DNA of 64,000 nt from Plecoglossus altivelis. Lineage: Eukaryota > Chordata > Actinopteri > Osmeriformes > Plecoglossidae. A model generated the notes under the pieces. The model did no database searches, was not told the origin of the DNA, and saw nothing but the letters and a program-made list of their open reading frames with translations. The stretch is from the NCBI GenBank assembly GCA_036571765.1, contig BROE01000024.1:2553054-2617053 (forward strand), given 5' to 3'. Every line of letters begins with the position of its first letter. Within the stretch, counting starts at the first letter, position 1. Both the position numbers and the translations under genes were made by a program. This document shows, piece after piece, positions 42,478-54,148 of the stretch.

Positions 42478-43787
42478 CCCGTCTATCTGTCTCTCTGCCA
42501 GTCTACCTCTCTGCTTACCTGCCTGTCTACCTGTGTATATCTCTAAAACATTCCCCAAATCATTGATTTACATCTGAACGTAATGCCCTGTTAGATCTAA
42601 TCTACACCCTATCGCCCTTTCATACCAAAGTTGAGTAACACTGTTTTACTATTTTGGACTTCCTTTAACTTCCATTCTTTCCGTGGTCAAAGATTTTAAC
42701 CAGTACATGACATGCAGGGGATTTTCCTCCGACGATACCAGTAAACAATGTGAAACCAGTAAATAGATTCTGACCAGCACTCTGTCAAATTGAAGTTGTT
42801 TTCCTCCGCAGGACTCATTTAAATGGGATTGGCTCAATAACAGCCAGAATGCCAGGTCTGAACTCACTCCATAATTTGAACCCTTTGTTGTACCACAGTA
42901 TCTACCCCTGCAGTCATTCCTGCTTGTGCATGTGCGTACAATGTGTGTGCGGTGCGTGTACGCCTCTCCACTCAATGATTCTGCAAACCTTCAATCCAAA
43001 CAGTCGTCTTGCTGGTGTTCCACAGAACGGCGTGTTGCTCTGGTATCAAACTACCAGAGGGCCCGGTCCTGTAGTATCGCAGCCCTGAACTCTCACCACT
43101 AATTGGTGCGGAGCCGACAGCCTTTTTGGCCCTGCTGCAATTACACCCAGATAAATATACATGGAGGGAAAGCTGGAGGCCTGATATCAAAAAGCATTTG
43201 GTGTTTTTTTTCGGCAGCTGGGAGGGATTGGCCCCAGACCACGCGAGGTGGGCCCGCCCTGAACGGAGGAGGCGGTTTGGATTTGAATGAGTTTGAATGG
43301 AGGCCGCGGAGCTGGGGCGTGGTGGAATTTGGTTTGTAGCTTTACCGGTGTTTACGAGCAGGTGTACGGATCCAGCTCTGCTTCCTTCTTTGTCGGCTGG
43401 GATCCTAGTGACCATGTTGTGCCTGTATTATTTCCAGAAGCTTCGTCGGTGTTTGAAGTAGCATTTTGTTGCCTAAAGCTGCTCGAGACCGGCTTGGTGG
43501 CCTATGGGTGGTGCCGGATGAACAGATGGTGAATGGTGGTATGTAGCCCCGGTTGCGTTTGGCTTGTGCCTTTTGCTCGTGATGGATGGCGCAGGAGCTA
43601 ACGTCTTCCTCGGAGGAGGCCTTCTGGTCGCTCTTCAAATTGGTCAGGGCGCGGGGGAAGGAGGGGGGTAATGCATTAAGCGAGTGGCAATCCCTCTTTT
43701 GTGTAGTCACAAACGCTCAATCCCGACATTAATGGGAGGGGGTGGAGGAGGTTAAATGATTGGTCATGGAGCGGGGGGGGGGGGGGG

Positions 43788-44585
43788 GGGTTATTGTTAT
43801 TGAGGTTGGGGGTGGGTGGGTGGGTGTAGGGATGCATCAGGAAGGGTTCAGCCATGGTGAGGCTGGTTTTCAGAACCCATCTGAGCCCCATGGGAGCCCG
43901 TCGACCTAACCCTGAAAGAGAGAAAGAGATTCAGGAATGCTGAATCTGCTGGGTAGCGGCCTGGGTGCGGTGGGAACTGTGAGTGTGTGCAGGCTGTGTG
44001 TGTGTGTGAAGGTGCTCCAGTGGGGGGGGGTGTACCTCGTCAGAAGGCCCTGCGCCCTCGGGTAGAGAGTGTGTCCTCCCAGGCTGCCTGCTGCATGAAT
44101 CCCGGCCCTGGGGAACAAAGCTGCTCTTTTGCTCTCGGCCTCTGAAGCTTCCTGCTCTTTCGCTGCTAAGCTATCTGACGAAAAGACGTAAGGGGGGGGG
44201 TTATTGTTATTGAGGTTGGGGGTGGGTGGGTGGGTGTAGGGATGCATCAGGAAGGGTTCAGCCATGGTGAGGCTGGTTTTCAGAACCCATCTGAGCCCCA
44301 TGGGAGCCCGTCGACCTAACCCTGAAAGAGAGAAAGAGATGCAGTGAAGCTGAATCCTTGCTGGGTAGCGTGTGGACGTGAGTGTGTGAGTGTGTGTGTG
44401 TGAAGGTGCTCCAGTGGGGGGGGGGTGTACCTCGTCAGAAGGCCCTGCGCCCTCGGGTAGAGAGTGTGTCCTCCCAGGCTGCCTGCTGCATGAATCCCGG
44501 CCCTGGGGAACAAAGCTGCTCTTTTGCTCTCGGCCTCTGAAGCTTCCTGCTCTTTCGCTGCTAAGCTATCTGACTGACCATCGCT
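43788..44585 (+). repeat. ~0.4 kb direct tandem duplication
   Basis: GATGCATCAGGAAGGGTTCA occurs at 43831 and 44241 (offset 410). CAGAAGGCCCTGCGCCCTCG occurs at 44041 and 44436 (offset 395). The two copies are near-identical, differing by small indels around a TG stretch, and share a G-run / TTATTGTTATTG boundary. No gene within. Confidence 0.9.
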
Positions 44586-44599
44586 AGCCTCTGTCATCT

Positions 44600-44760
44600 C
44601 TGGGAGAGAGTGGGACGAGACAGCGGGGCGAGAGACAGCGAAAGAGAGAGGGCCAGAGACAGAGACAGAGAGAGAGAGAGAGGGCCTGAGACAGAGAGAG
44701 GGAGACAGATGGCCTGAGACAGAGAGAGAGAGACAGAGAGAGGGAGAGAGAGAAATGAAG
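44600..44760 (+). repeat. (GA)n-rich tract
   Basis: AGAGAC/AGAGAG purine-rich repeats with GGCCTGAGAC interruptions. Confidence 0.9.
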
Positions 44761-44927
44761 CGAGGGAGAGGGAGGGTTAAAGGAAGGTTAGAGAGAAGGG
44801 AACGGGGCCGAGAGAAGGGGTGGAGAAGCTGAACTTGACCACGGGGCTGGTGAACAGAGAGGTATTGTGTGAGGGTGGGCCCCATAGGAACACAGCTCCT
44901 TCACATGTAACCCTCCTGCCTATCCTC

Positions 44928-44930
<3 letters not shown>

Positions 44931-44974
<44 letters not shown>

Positions 44975-45055
44975 TGCCTGTCTGTCTGTCTGCCTGCCTG
45001 CCTGTCTGTCTGTCTGTCTGCCTGTCTGTCTTCCTGCCTGTCTGCCTGTCCAACA
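44931..45055 (+). repeat. (CTGC)n/(CTGT)n array
   Basis: CTGC units intermixed with CTGT, the third such array within 5.5 kb. Confidence 0.95.
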
Positions 45056-45969
45056 GCCTATTTTAAACCCACAGCTCTCTGGTGAATGGTCGACCAGAAG
45101 GTCAGCTACAGTGACCACTGTGTGGCCCAGTGTCTGGCTTGAAGGCTCCTTGGCGTGGTGGGAAAACCGGAGGAGGACTATCTTGAACTGGAAGTGGCTC
45201 GAGGGTGACCGTCAGGTCCTGGTGACTCAAGGAGTCCTTTCCAATGACCCTTGACCCCGTCTGTGTCTGACAGTATGGGCCCTTGTGACCTATTGTTGGG
45301 AAATACAGATTCGAATTTGACTAGAACTGTACTCAACCAAACTCACTGCAGCATTAGTCTACTAGAAGACTATTCCCTTCTGTTACTCCAAGGGAGATGT
45401 TTAAAAGTCTTCAGGCACGCAATGAACTAACCGACTGGTCGATGTTGAAAAGTCTCATCGTGTACCGCAATGGTAACAATATCTGGTCTGGATATTTGGA
45501 CATAATATATTGTTCTCGGATGATTAAACAGAGCACAATCCTTAATCTCTGCGTTCATCTCAATTTCAAAGTGCAGAGGCCGTCCGGGGAAGGCAGGCTG
45601 GTAAAGGTTTGGTGAATGCGATGAGCTGGTGTTTGCTGTGGCTCATGTGACTACGACAGGAGTCACCAGAAAAGTTTGTCTTAGGTCTGCTATTAAATGT
45701 CAAAGATCCACACAGCACATTAGCCAAACCACCAGGCTATCTAGGAAGGTCCACGTGCACCATGTTACCGAACCACGCGTGTTGACTTTCTGTTGACGAT
45801 CTGTAAACATAGAATATTGTTTGAGCCTTAATGAGATGCATCCTGTTCTCGTTGATTCCATCTTATCTGCTTTCCTATCCCAACCTTCCGTCCTTCATTT
45901 CCTCTTTCGTATATCCCTGACATATTCAGTACCACCTAGCCTGTTCAAGTTCCTTATCTTCACTAGTTC

Positions 45970-46390
45970 TTCGTTCTTCAGAATCAGTTTTATTCGCTAT
46001 GCAAGATGTACAAGCGCAGAATTTACTGTGGCAGGAAAGTGCAAACATAGAACATATATGGAACATAATAAAGGTAGATACAAATATAATACAAATCTAT
46101 TATAAAATACAAATAAGATAAAAAAGTGGGCACTAGCTGTAGATAGGGGGAATACGACTATAGTAAGTGATATATATATAGTATAGGGGGAGGGGTGGTG
46201 GTATATACACAGCAGTGCAACAGTGGGAGGGGGTGGGTATATAAAGGGGGAGGGGGGTATATACAGGAGGAGGGGGGTATATACAGGAGGAGGGGGGTAT
46301 ATACACAATAGTGCAAACAGCGGTGCAAAAACAGTGGTAAGTTTTAAGTTGTCATGTGCTAAAGTGTCTTGTGCAGAGTGCAGTAGTCGG
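45970..46390 (+). mobile_element. Fragment of a fish interspersed repeat
   Basis: AGAATCAGTTTTATTCGC followed by GTGCAAACATAGAAC, AATACAAAT-rich sequence and repeated GTGCAA resembles a repeat very common in teleost genomes (element end of unclear class). A G-rich GGGGGAGGGGGGTATATA tandem block (46180-46305) is embedded. Confidence 0.5.
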
Positions 46391-46659
46391 ATTCTGGAAT
46401 GGGGGTTTGGGGGTGTTGGTAGTTTGTGGCATGCTGAGTCCTTGGCCCTGTTGAAGAGGGCAATGGTTGGGCAATGGCTTTGTTGCCAGGTCGCCCAGGC
46501 CTGACCAGGAGGTCAGAGGTCAGTGGTGTGGTTGGCTGCTGAGCCCCTCAGGGTATCAGGGATTCTCTCAGCCAGACCACCCCTGACACCTTTTCATAAC
46601 TGTCTGTTTTAATGTTTCTACCAGACAGGGAGCTGAGACCAGACTGTTCTGTCTTGTGA

Positions 46660-47340
46660 AACTCCTGTTCAAGTTTGACTGCAGGTCTAGTGAAGCTTTT
46701 GTACAGTTCTAGTGTATCTCTAGTGCAGCTCTTGTGTACCTCTAGTACAGCTCTACAGCAGCTCTAGTGTAGCTCTAGTGAAGCTCTAGTACAGCTCTAC
46801 AGCAGCTCTAGTGAATCTCTAGTACAGATCTAGAGCAGCCCTAGAGTAGCTCTGGTACAGCTCTACTGAAACTCCAGTGTTGCTCTAGTGAAAGTCTAGT
46901 GCAGCTCTAGTGAGGTTCTTTTGTTGCTCTAGTGAAGCTGCAATGCAGCTCTAGTTCAGCTCTAGTTCAGCTCTAGTGCAGATCTAGAGCAGGTCTTGTG
47001 TAGCCCTGGCTCTACTGAAGCTCTAGTGTTGCTCTAGTGAAACTAGCGACACTCTAGTGTTGCCCTAGTACAGCTCTAGTGTAACTTTAGTGTAGCGGTA
47101 GTGAAGCTCTACTGAAGTTGTTGTGTAGCTCTAGTGCCGGTCTAGTACAGCTCTAGTGAAGCTGTAGTGTAGCTCTAGTGTAGCTCTAGTGTAGCTCTAG
47201 TGAAGCTCTTCTGCAGCTCTAGTGAAGCTCTAGTGAAGCTGTAGTGACGATGTAGTGTAGCTCTAGTGCAGCTGTAGTGTAGCTCTAGTGCAGCTCTTCT
47301 GCAGCTCTAGTGCAGCTCTAGTACTTCTACTGGAGGTTTA
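46660..47340 (+). repeat. 11-bp minisatellite (AGCTCTAGTGN)n, about 0.7 kb
   Basis: Dozens of copies of AGCTCTAGTG plus one variable base (T, C or A), with some ACAG and CTTCTG variants. Best preserved at 47140-47320. Edges degenerate. Confidence 0.92.
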
Positions 47341-48066
47341 GCTATATTGTAGCGCACCTCTGAGACTCACACTCACTACAACCAGACAGGCAGAGTTAGA
47401 AAGGCAACATGAGAAAGTATTCACGGGGCATTTGAATTTGGGCGCTTGTTGATTCAGCTGTAAGGGATAGTGTAAATCAAGTGGACTCCAAGGATTTAGC
47501 ACTGAGCTAACGGTGTTTAATCAGGGTAGAGGAACTGCAGCAGCGGAACTGTAGTAGAGTGTCTTTAACTTGAGTCACCTCCGACTCCGACCAGATTGTT
47601 TACATCCAGGGTACCTTCTGTGACCCCCGGCCCTGCAAGAGACCTCCTGCCCTGCTGGTGGTATAAAACCCTCAAGTCTCTACTGGATATGTCCCAGAGT
47701 TCTCCTGGAGTCCTTTCCTGATGGCTCATCTCTAGTGAAGCGCTTTAACCCAATCAAGTCTGTAGGCTGGTTTTAATGGAGGACAGGATGAGTTGAGTAC
47801 TGTGGCTTTACATGTAATCACCTGATTGGTTACATAATTGGTCTACAGTGAAGTATAGCTCCCGCCCTCTGTCTCTCAGTGGCTGTAGGGAGTATTACAG
47901 CCTAACCTCTAGAGGGGATTAAATCCCAGAGGGGTTTAATTCATTAAAGGCTTTATTCAGCCTTTCACTGACTTGTGTGTTGTTACTCAGAAACTCATGG
48001 GTTCGATTCCCGTTTAGAATCCTGCGTTGGTGTGACATTTTTTGGGTGTTTTCTGTCTTTTGTCTT

Positions 48067-48067
<1 letters not shown>

Positions 48068-48123
<56 letters not shown>

Positions 48124-48148
48124 GCCTCTATCTCTGTCTCTATATCTG

Positions 48149-48195
<47 letters not shown>
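48068..48195 (+). repeat. (CT)n microsatellite
   Basis: Long CT array with a central CTGTCTATAT-type interruption. Confidence 0.97.
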
Positions 48196-48198
<3 letters not shown>

Positions 48199-48587
48199 GT
48201 CTGTCTCTGCTGAGGTGCTGATATTAATGATGGTCCACTGCACCACTCGCTCTCTCTCTAAGCCTCTTTATCACCTGGCAATTAGCTCATATCCCCAGCA
48301 GCCCCTCCCCCCGCCTCCCCGCCCCTCCGTGATAGTCTTACTGTGTGATTGTCTGACAGATTAGTTCACCTCCGAGGCCCCTGGGCCCTGAGTCCTGCTG
48401 GAGCTTCCAGCCCCAGGAGAGGCCCTCCCTGCCCCTTGCTCTGGGCGTGAGGAGAGACACGGCACCAGGACTGGGTCAGCAATGTTGGGTGAGCCCTTTA
48501 ATGGGACTGCTAGGAGAGCGTGCTAAACCTCCAGCTTCTCATGGCCATCGTAACAGAGCACGAGAGAGGACCAAAGAATGGGACGTT

Positions 48588-48624
48588 GTGTAGAGAGAGA
48601 GAGAGGAAGAGAGAGAGAGGGAGA

Positions 48625-48676
<52 letters not shown>
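48588..48676 (+). repeat. (GA)n microsatellite
   Basis: Long GA array. Confidence 0.97.
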
Positions 48677-48679
<3 letters not shown>

Positions 48680-49190
48680 AAGGAGAACGGAGAGGAAAGC
48701 CACCTGAATGATGGAGTAGGTGTCCGGGCAACCTCTTCACCAATGCCTGGTCATGTTTAGAAAGAAAGGAATGTGTGCCTCTGTGTGCGTGTGCCTCTAC
48801 GTCTCTTGTCTCAGTGTTTTCTTAGTTGTGTGTGTGAATGAATGCAGAGACATTCTGTCTAATGTCTCTTCAGTTTGCCTAATCTTACTTCACAACTAGG
48901 CCAGACCTCTGCTGGGTTAGTTTACCACGCTGATGAGGACAGCTTCAAGGAACTCTCCGGAACATCTTACCCTCTCACTGAATCACCTATGGCCGGCCAT
49001 CAGTTTTTCTGTCTGGGACAGTTGGAAGGTTGGGAGGCCAGTTTTTGCCAGTTTGGCACATATGATTCCTCAACTGAAATAAACATACGGGTGGAGATTA
49101 TCCATCTAAAGTGCTGTTTAGTCCAAATTTGGGTATAATCTGTGTCTGGGCTGAAAGAGTGTCCTCTTAAAATAACCCCCCCCCCTTCCC

Positions 49191-49191
49191 T

Positions 49192-49222
<31 letters not shown>

Positions 49223-49232
49223 ACACACACAC
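49191..49232 (+). repeat. (CA)n microsatellite
   Basis: AC array with one ATAC interruption. Confidence 0.95.
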
Positions 49233-49805
49233 CCCACCATGTCTACCCAGTGGATCAACACTGACCGCTAATGGGAGTTCACGTTCCACATGACCGCCCT
49301 GTCCTGTCCGTGTCTCAGGGTGAGTCAGCTAAACGGAGACGTGGTGAAGCCGCCCCCCGAGGGTCGTTTAGCCCTTCCGTCCAGACAGCTGGAGGTGTCG
49401 GGTTTGTCGCTTGGCGACCGGCGAAGCGTTCCATAATGGCTATTATCCGCTATGGGCCAAGCGCCGTTCACAGGAACAGGGCTTAGCGCCTGTAACGTGA
49501 CCCTGTCCAGGCTCACCCTGCTGGGCCACGGACAGTGAATTTGCTGCCCTCCAGAGGTTCTGGTGCTGGCTGGTACCAGGGAGGGACGGCTTTTCCATAC
49601 GTTTGCCCCTGAGGGAATGCGTCTTACTCTCATGTGAAGACACTCCCACACACATGTGGATACACACACAGATGCACCCACACACCCATTCTCTGACACT
49701 CAGAGACATCTGGGCCTTGTCTCAGGGCGGGAAAGGGAGGTGAATTCCACAGGGTTATCGTCTCACTCCCCAGCTATGAAGAAGCACCGACTGATTTCAG
49801 TGACA

Positions 49806-50024
49806 TAAATCCACTCCCTCCCTTTCGCTCCCTCCCTCTCTCCCTCCCTTTCGCTCCCACACTCCCTCTCTCTCTCCCTCCCTCCCTCCGTCTCTCCCTC
49901 TCTCCCTCCCTCCCTCCCTCCCTCCGTCTCTCCCTCTCTCACTCTCTCTCCCTCTTGCTCCCTCCCTCTCTCCCTCCCTTTCGCTCCCTCCCTCTCTCCC
50001 TCTCCCTCTCTCTCTTTCTCTAGG
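49806..50024 (+). repeat. Polypyrimidine (CCCT/CTCT)n tract
   Basis: CCCTCCCTCTCTCC-type sequence of about 220 bp. A 269-codon minus-strand frame runs through it but becomes Arg/Glu/Gly low-complexity here. Confidence 0.9.
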
Positions 50025-52639
50025 ATTTTTTTGTCTCTGTTTCTGGGCGGAGTTTCTGTGCAGAGGGTGTTGAGGTCCCCTAGGAAAAGCAGCTGATCTG
50101 ATTAACAAACATCTGTGTTCCTCTCGACTCCTGCGCACCGCTGACACCAAATCAGATCTAGTTTCGTATGGTCGGTTTTTCTGCAGCTGGGTTTCGTACA
50201 CCTCGTCCAGAGCGGAGGGGAGTAGATTCAAGACGGTAGCGTCCACACACCGCCATCTCCCGTGGTTGGCGTTCACGCGAAGGCAAGGAGAAGACCAGGA
50301 AATGACATCCGTGGCATTAGATACTCCAGACAGGAACAGGAAATGGTGTTTATCGTTACACGTGGAATGTCTGGGAGTCTGTGTGTGTGTGTGTGGTGAT
50401 GTTGGTGGTGGGGGTGTGGGGTTACATGTGAGAGTGTCTATGTTCAGTGTTATTGTGTTTGACATGAGTGTTCCTGTGTTAATGTGAACAGCCTGAGTCA
50501 GCATTAGTGGGGTGAAAAGAGGGGGGGACTGTGTGTATATGGGGCTGGGGGTGGGGCCAGGGTTTGGGTTTAATATTGCCTCCCGTTGTCGCCCAAACAA
50601 ACCCAAACAAATGGATTAGTAGCACCTGTCACCAGACACACACCCCTCCCTATTACACTCACTGTGTCTGACCCAAATGATTCAGGCAGACGAGACACAC
50701 ACACACACAGACATGCACACACTGTTGATACGGTCTCATCACAAAGACATCACTTCCTCAAGATGGTTTTGTCGAGCAGATAAATGACTGCTGACTCACA
50801 ACTAGAAAACCAACTTCTAAAGAAACTCTGACTGGCCTGCTGACCAGCCTTCCTAGTCATCGTCGTGTCACATCCATCCAACGGTGATGGAAAACAGTCC
50901 CCTGTTGTCCTTTTCCAAGCCGCGGCTTGGCCCTTCCCTCCAGGGCTGTGGGTGGTGGGTGACAGTAAAGGGTCGGGAGTGGGGGAGGAGGGGGGGCGGT
51001 AGGGGTCCCTCCTCCACTGGGGGCAGACAGAGCCATTGCGTGGGTAGTCCTTCTGATGTGCCGCCCCCGCCCCTTCCCCAGGAGTGTAACTGTACGGGGT
51101 CAGCCCACGAGTCCTGTTCATCTCTTTGTCATTGTCTCTCGCACACGCGCGCTCGCATACATCAAAGTCTGTCACAGGGCGGACGGAGGAACGCGTTAAT
51201 TGGTTCGACAGCGACGGGGGGTGGGGGTGTGGGGGGCGAGTATGTCCCGGGCAGACTGTGAATGTGATAGATTTCCTGTCTTTTGTTGTTGCAACCCCCG
51301 CCCCTCAACATATGCCTCAGGTGAACCCGCCCTGCCACCACCTACACCCCCCCTCCCTCCCCCGTGAAGCAGCCCCCCCCCCACACACACACTACACCAC
51401 AATACACCAGCTCCCCTGGCTCCCTCCCGTTGTACTTTGCAGCCTGGGGCCCCGACTCAAGCCTATAACTCATGTCAAAGGACAAGCGGGTGTGGTAGCG
51501 GGGCCGACTTGGAGGGATTTCCACTGGAGGCTCTCTTGGTGAGTTGTTAACCTCGTCCAGCCAGTCTTCAGCCCAGCTCTTGTTACCTGAGCTGTAGGCA
51601 TGAGGCATGAAGTTAATCCTCCATCGAAGCGTTTCAGCTTTCACTTCCGGACAAACACGATGCAAACGGGCTGTCTTGTCTGATCCTGCACAACTCTCTG
51701 GTATTTTTCCCACCGTTGTGGTTATCTGCGAGAGAGATAGGGAGAGGAGAGGCGGTGGGGGTGGGACGTGAAGCAGAGGGAGACGTTCATCTCCCCCTCT
51801 CCACACGTCATGACATCAGATCCTCAGAAGTCGCCGCCACCCTCTGTTTTGCACCATTCACCCCTTCCAGTCTTCTCTCCTCCCTCTGTTCCTCCCCCTC
51901 CTTTCTACTCCCCTCCCCTCCTTCAACCCACTCAACCCCTCCCTTCTCCACGCGCTCACCCTCCTCCCTCCTCCTCCCTCTGCTCTCCTTCCCTCCTCCC
52001 CTGCAGAGTGGCAGTACAGGCCCGGGCTCTATAAACAGCCCCTGGGCCTTCCTGCAGAGCGGTGGCACCGCAGGCGGCCTGTGCTCCTAGTCCCCTGGCC
52101 TCCTGGGGTCTGAGAGGGAGCATGACAGGGCACTTTTAGAGAATTGCACCTTCCCTTGACAGGAAGCAAACCAAACCCCCCCCCCCCCACTGTAACCTAA
52201 TTGGGTTAACGAGCCAGGAGTATATTTTCGGGGAGTTTGAAATGAAGACCACACACACGTGCACGTCTATCTGATGGAAACATGAATGGAGAGGACTAGG
52301 ACTACGGATTATCCTCCTAATTCAGCTGCCACTGCAGTTGGCAGCTCTTGTTGCGATAATTATGACCAAGAGAACACAATGCATCATTCAAGGCCGATGA
52401 GAAGCTGAGCGACTTTATAACGACTACCTTGAGGGCTCCTCACTTGAGCATGGGGTTTAAAGTCTAAAGGAAAAGTAAATACGTTAATGATAATGGATTT
52501 CTCTCTCTCTCCTCTCTTTCTCGCACTCTCACACACACACGCACAGACAATCCCCTCATCCCTGCAGTCTGAGGTCTGTCTCCATGAGTTTGGCAGGAGC
52601 ACAAGGTGCTGCTACTTTGTCAGGTCATCTCCTCCAGGG

Positions 52640-52722
52640 CGGTGTGTGTGTCTCTGCGTGTGTGTGTCTCTGCGTGTGTGTGTCTCTGCATGTGTGTCTG
52701 TGTGTGTCTGTGTGTGTCCCTT
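52640..52722 (+). repeat. (TG)n with CTCTGC interruptions
   Basis: TGTGTGTCTCTGCG units repeated about four times. Confidence 0.9.
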
Positions 52723-52817
52723 TCTCCCCTCCAGCTAGTAGAAACCTGTCATCAAGGTCATGCTTTGTGTGTGCGCGTGGGCGTCTACAGCCCAAAAATA
52801 TTTTCAAGCTCTCCAGA

Positions 52818-52833
52818 GAGTGTGTGTGTACGT

Positions 52834-52865
<32 letters not shown>

Positions 52866-52876
52866 AAGAGAGAGAT

Positions 52877-52911
<35 letters not shown>

Positions 52912-52915
52912 CAGA
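52818..52915 (+). repeat. Compound (TG)n(GA)n microsatellite
   Basis: TG array passing directly into a GA array. Confidence 0.95.
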
Positions 52916-54111
52916 GACGTTCTGGTGTGTGCATCCATCTCCATTGTCCACTTTCTACCCCACCCTTTGTAAAGCTCTTCCTGAAAGTGGCTTCTGATAA
53001 AAGCGTCGGGCAAATGAATAAATGTCAATGTGCCCAACTGGCTGCCAGTGGGTCAAACCAGGCCCCCCCACTACAGGCCTCCTGGGAGGAAGCAACAATC
53101 AACTCCCTCCTACCTGGCCCTCCACCTCCACCTCCATTACATACTGATGTCTCCCTCCAGAGCCCCTTCTCCCGTTTCCCCCGCCTCACCCCAGCTTGGA
53201 CCAGACGTGTCGGGTGTCCACCAGCCCCGGACTTGCCGGAGGAACAAATTAGCTTGTGCCGCTCCGCTCACCGATGCGAATCCCACGAGGTGCGTTGTTT
53301 GAACTCCGCGGCTGCCAGCTGGTGCCTTTGTCAGATCGTCAGCTGTTTCGCTACAGGAAAGAGCGGCGTGAGAACGCGCGCATGTGTGTGTTTGTGTCTG
53401 GTATTCTGGATCCTGCGCTATGTGTGTTCACACGTGTTTGTGTGATTGCATGTATACATGTGTGTATTCATAGCAGACGTGTGTGTGTGTGTGGTGGCAG
53501 GGGCCGGCTCCCAGCTGTTGGTGGCCCCGGGGTCAGGGCTGGGGTAAGCAGGGTCAGCTACGGTGTCCCAGGTGGATCAGATGTCTGCAGATGTTGATGG
53601 CTGCAGTGGGTCTGGTTCATTGTTGCAAAGGCTTCTGTGCTGTGGCCCAGATGGGAGGGACAGGGAGTTTAGTCTGCTTGTGAGCTGGCCAGGGTGAATG
53701 CATAGCTGCAGGACCACCCTCTCTGGGTGAGAAGGAGCGAGGGACCCAGACGAGGGGCTACGGTGTCGCTACAGCTGCCTCAACCATTCTTGCCACTTTC
53801 TGTCTGTTCATGCGCGCGTTAACAGTTGCGGGATTAGAAAGGCTTTTTCGGACCTTGACAAGTCAGCATGTGTGTATTGTGCGTTTGCACATGTGCACAC
53901 ACATTGCGCATTTGTGTGTTTGCAATAAAGAAAAAAGCAAAGAAAACAGAACTAGTCTGTGAGAACTGTCCAACCTTGAGCTGGTTCTACTAATAGAACA
54001 CTCAGCCATTGATTGGAAAGGCAACACCCGCAAGAAATCACCAGTTCAGTCTGCTATCACAACCTCAACACTGTGTCTTTGTGCCCTTGGAATGCCCAGT
54101 AAATGTTATTT

Positions 54112-54114
<3 letters not shown>

Positions 54115-54146
<32 letters not shown>
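54115..54146 (+). repeat. (TG)n microsatellite
   Basis: Uninterrupted TG array followed by a G-run. Confidence 0.95.

Positions 54147-54148
<2 letters not shown>

Noticed and set aside
47985..48025. Possible tRNA gene (GGGTTCGATTCCCGT B-box-like match)
   Set aside because: No A box, acceptor stem or anticodon arm could be folded upstream; at most a tRNA-derived repeat fragment.
49797..50606. 269-codon minus-strand open frame, the longest in the gene-poor region
   Set aside because: The C-terminal half is Arg/Glu/Gly repeat from a CCCT/CTCT tract, the N-terminal part contains a CA/CCCC repeat, and no domain is recognisable. The middle (about 50060-50330) is less repetitive but unrecognised.
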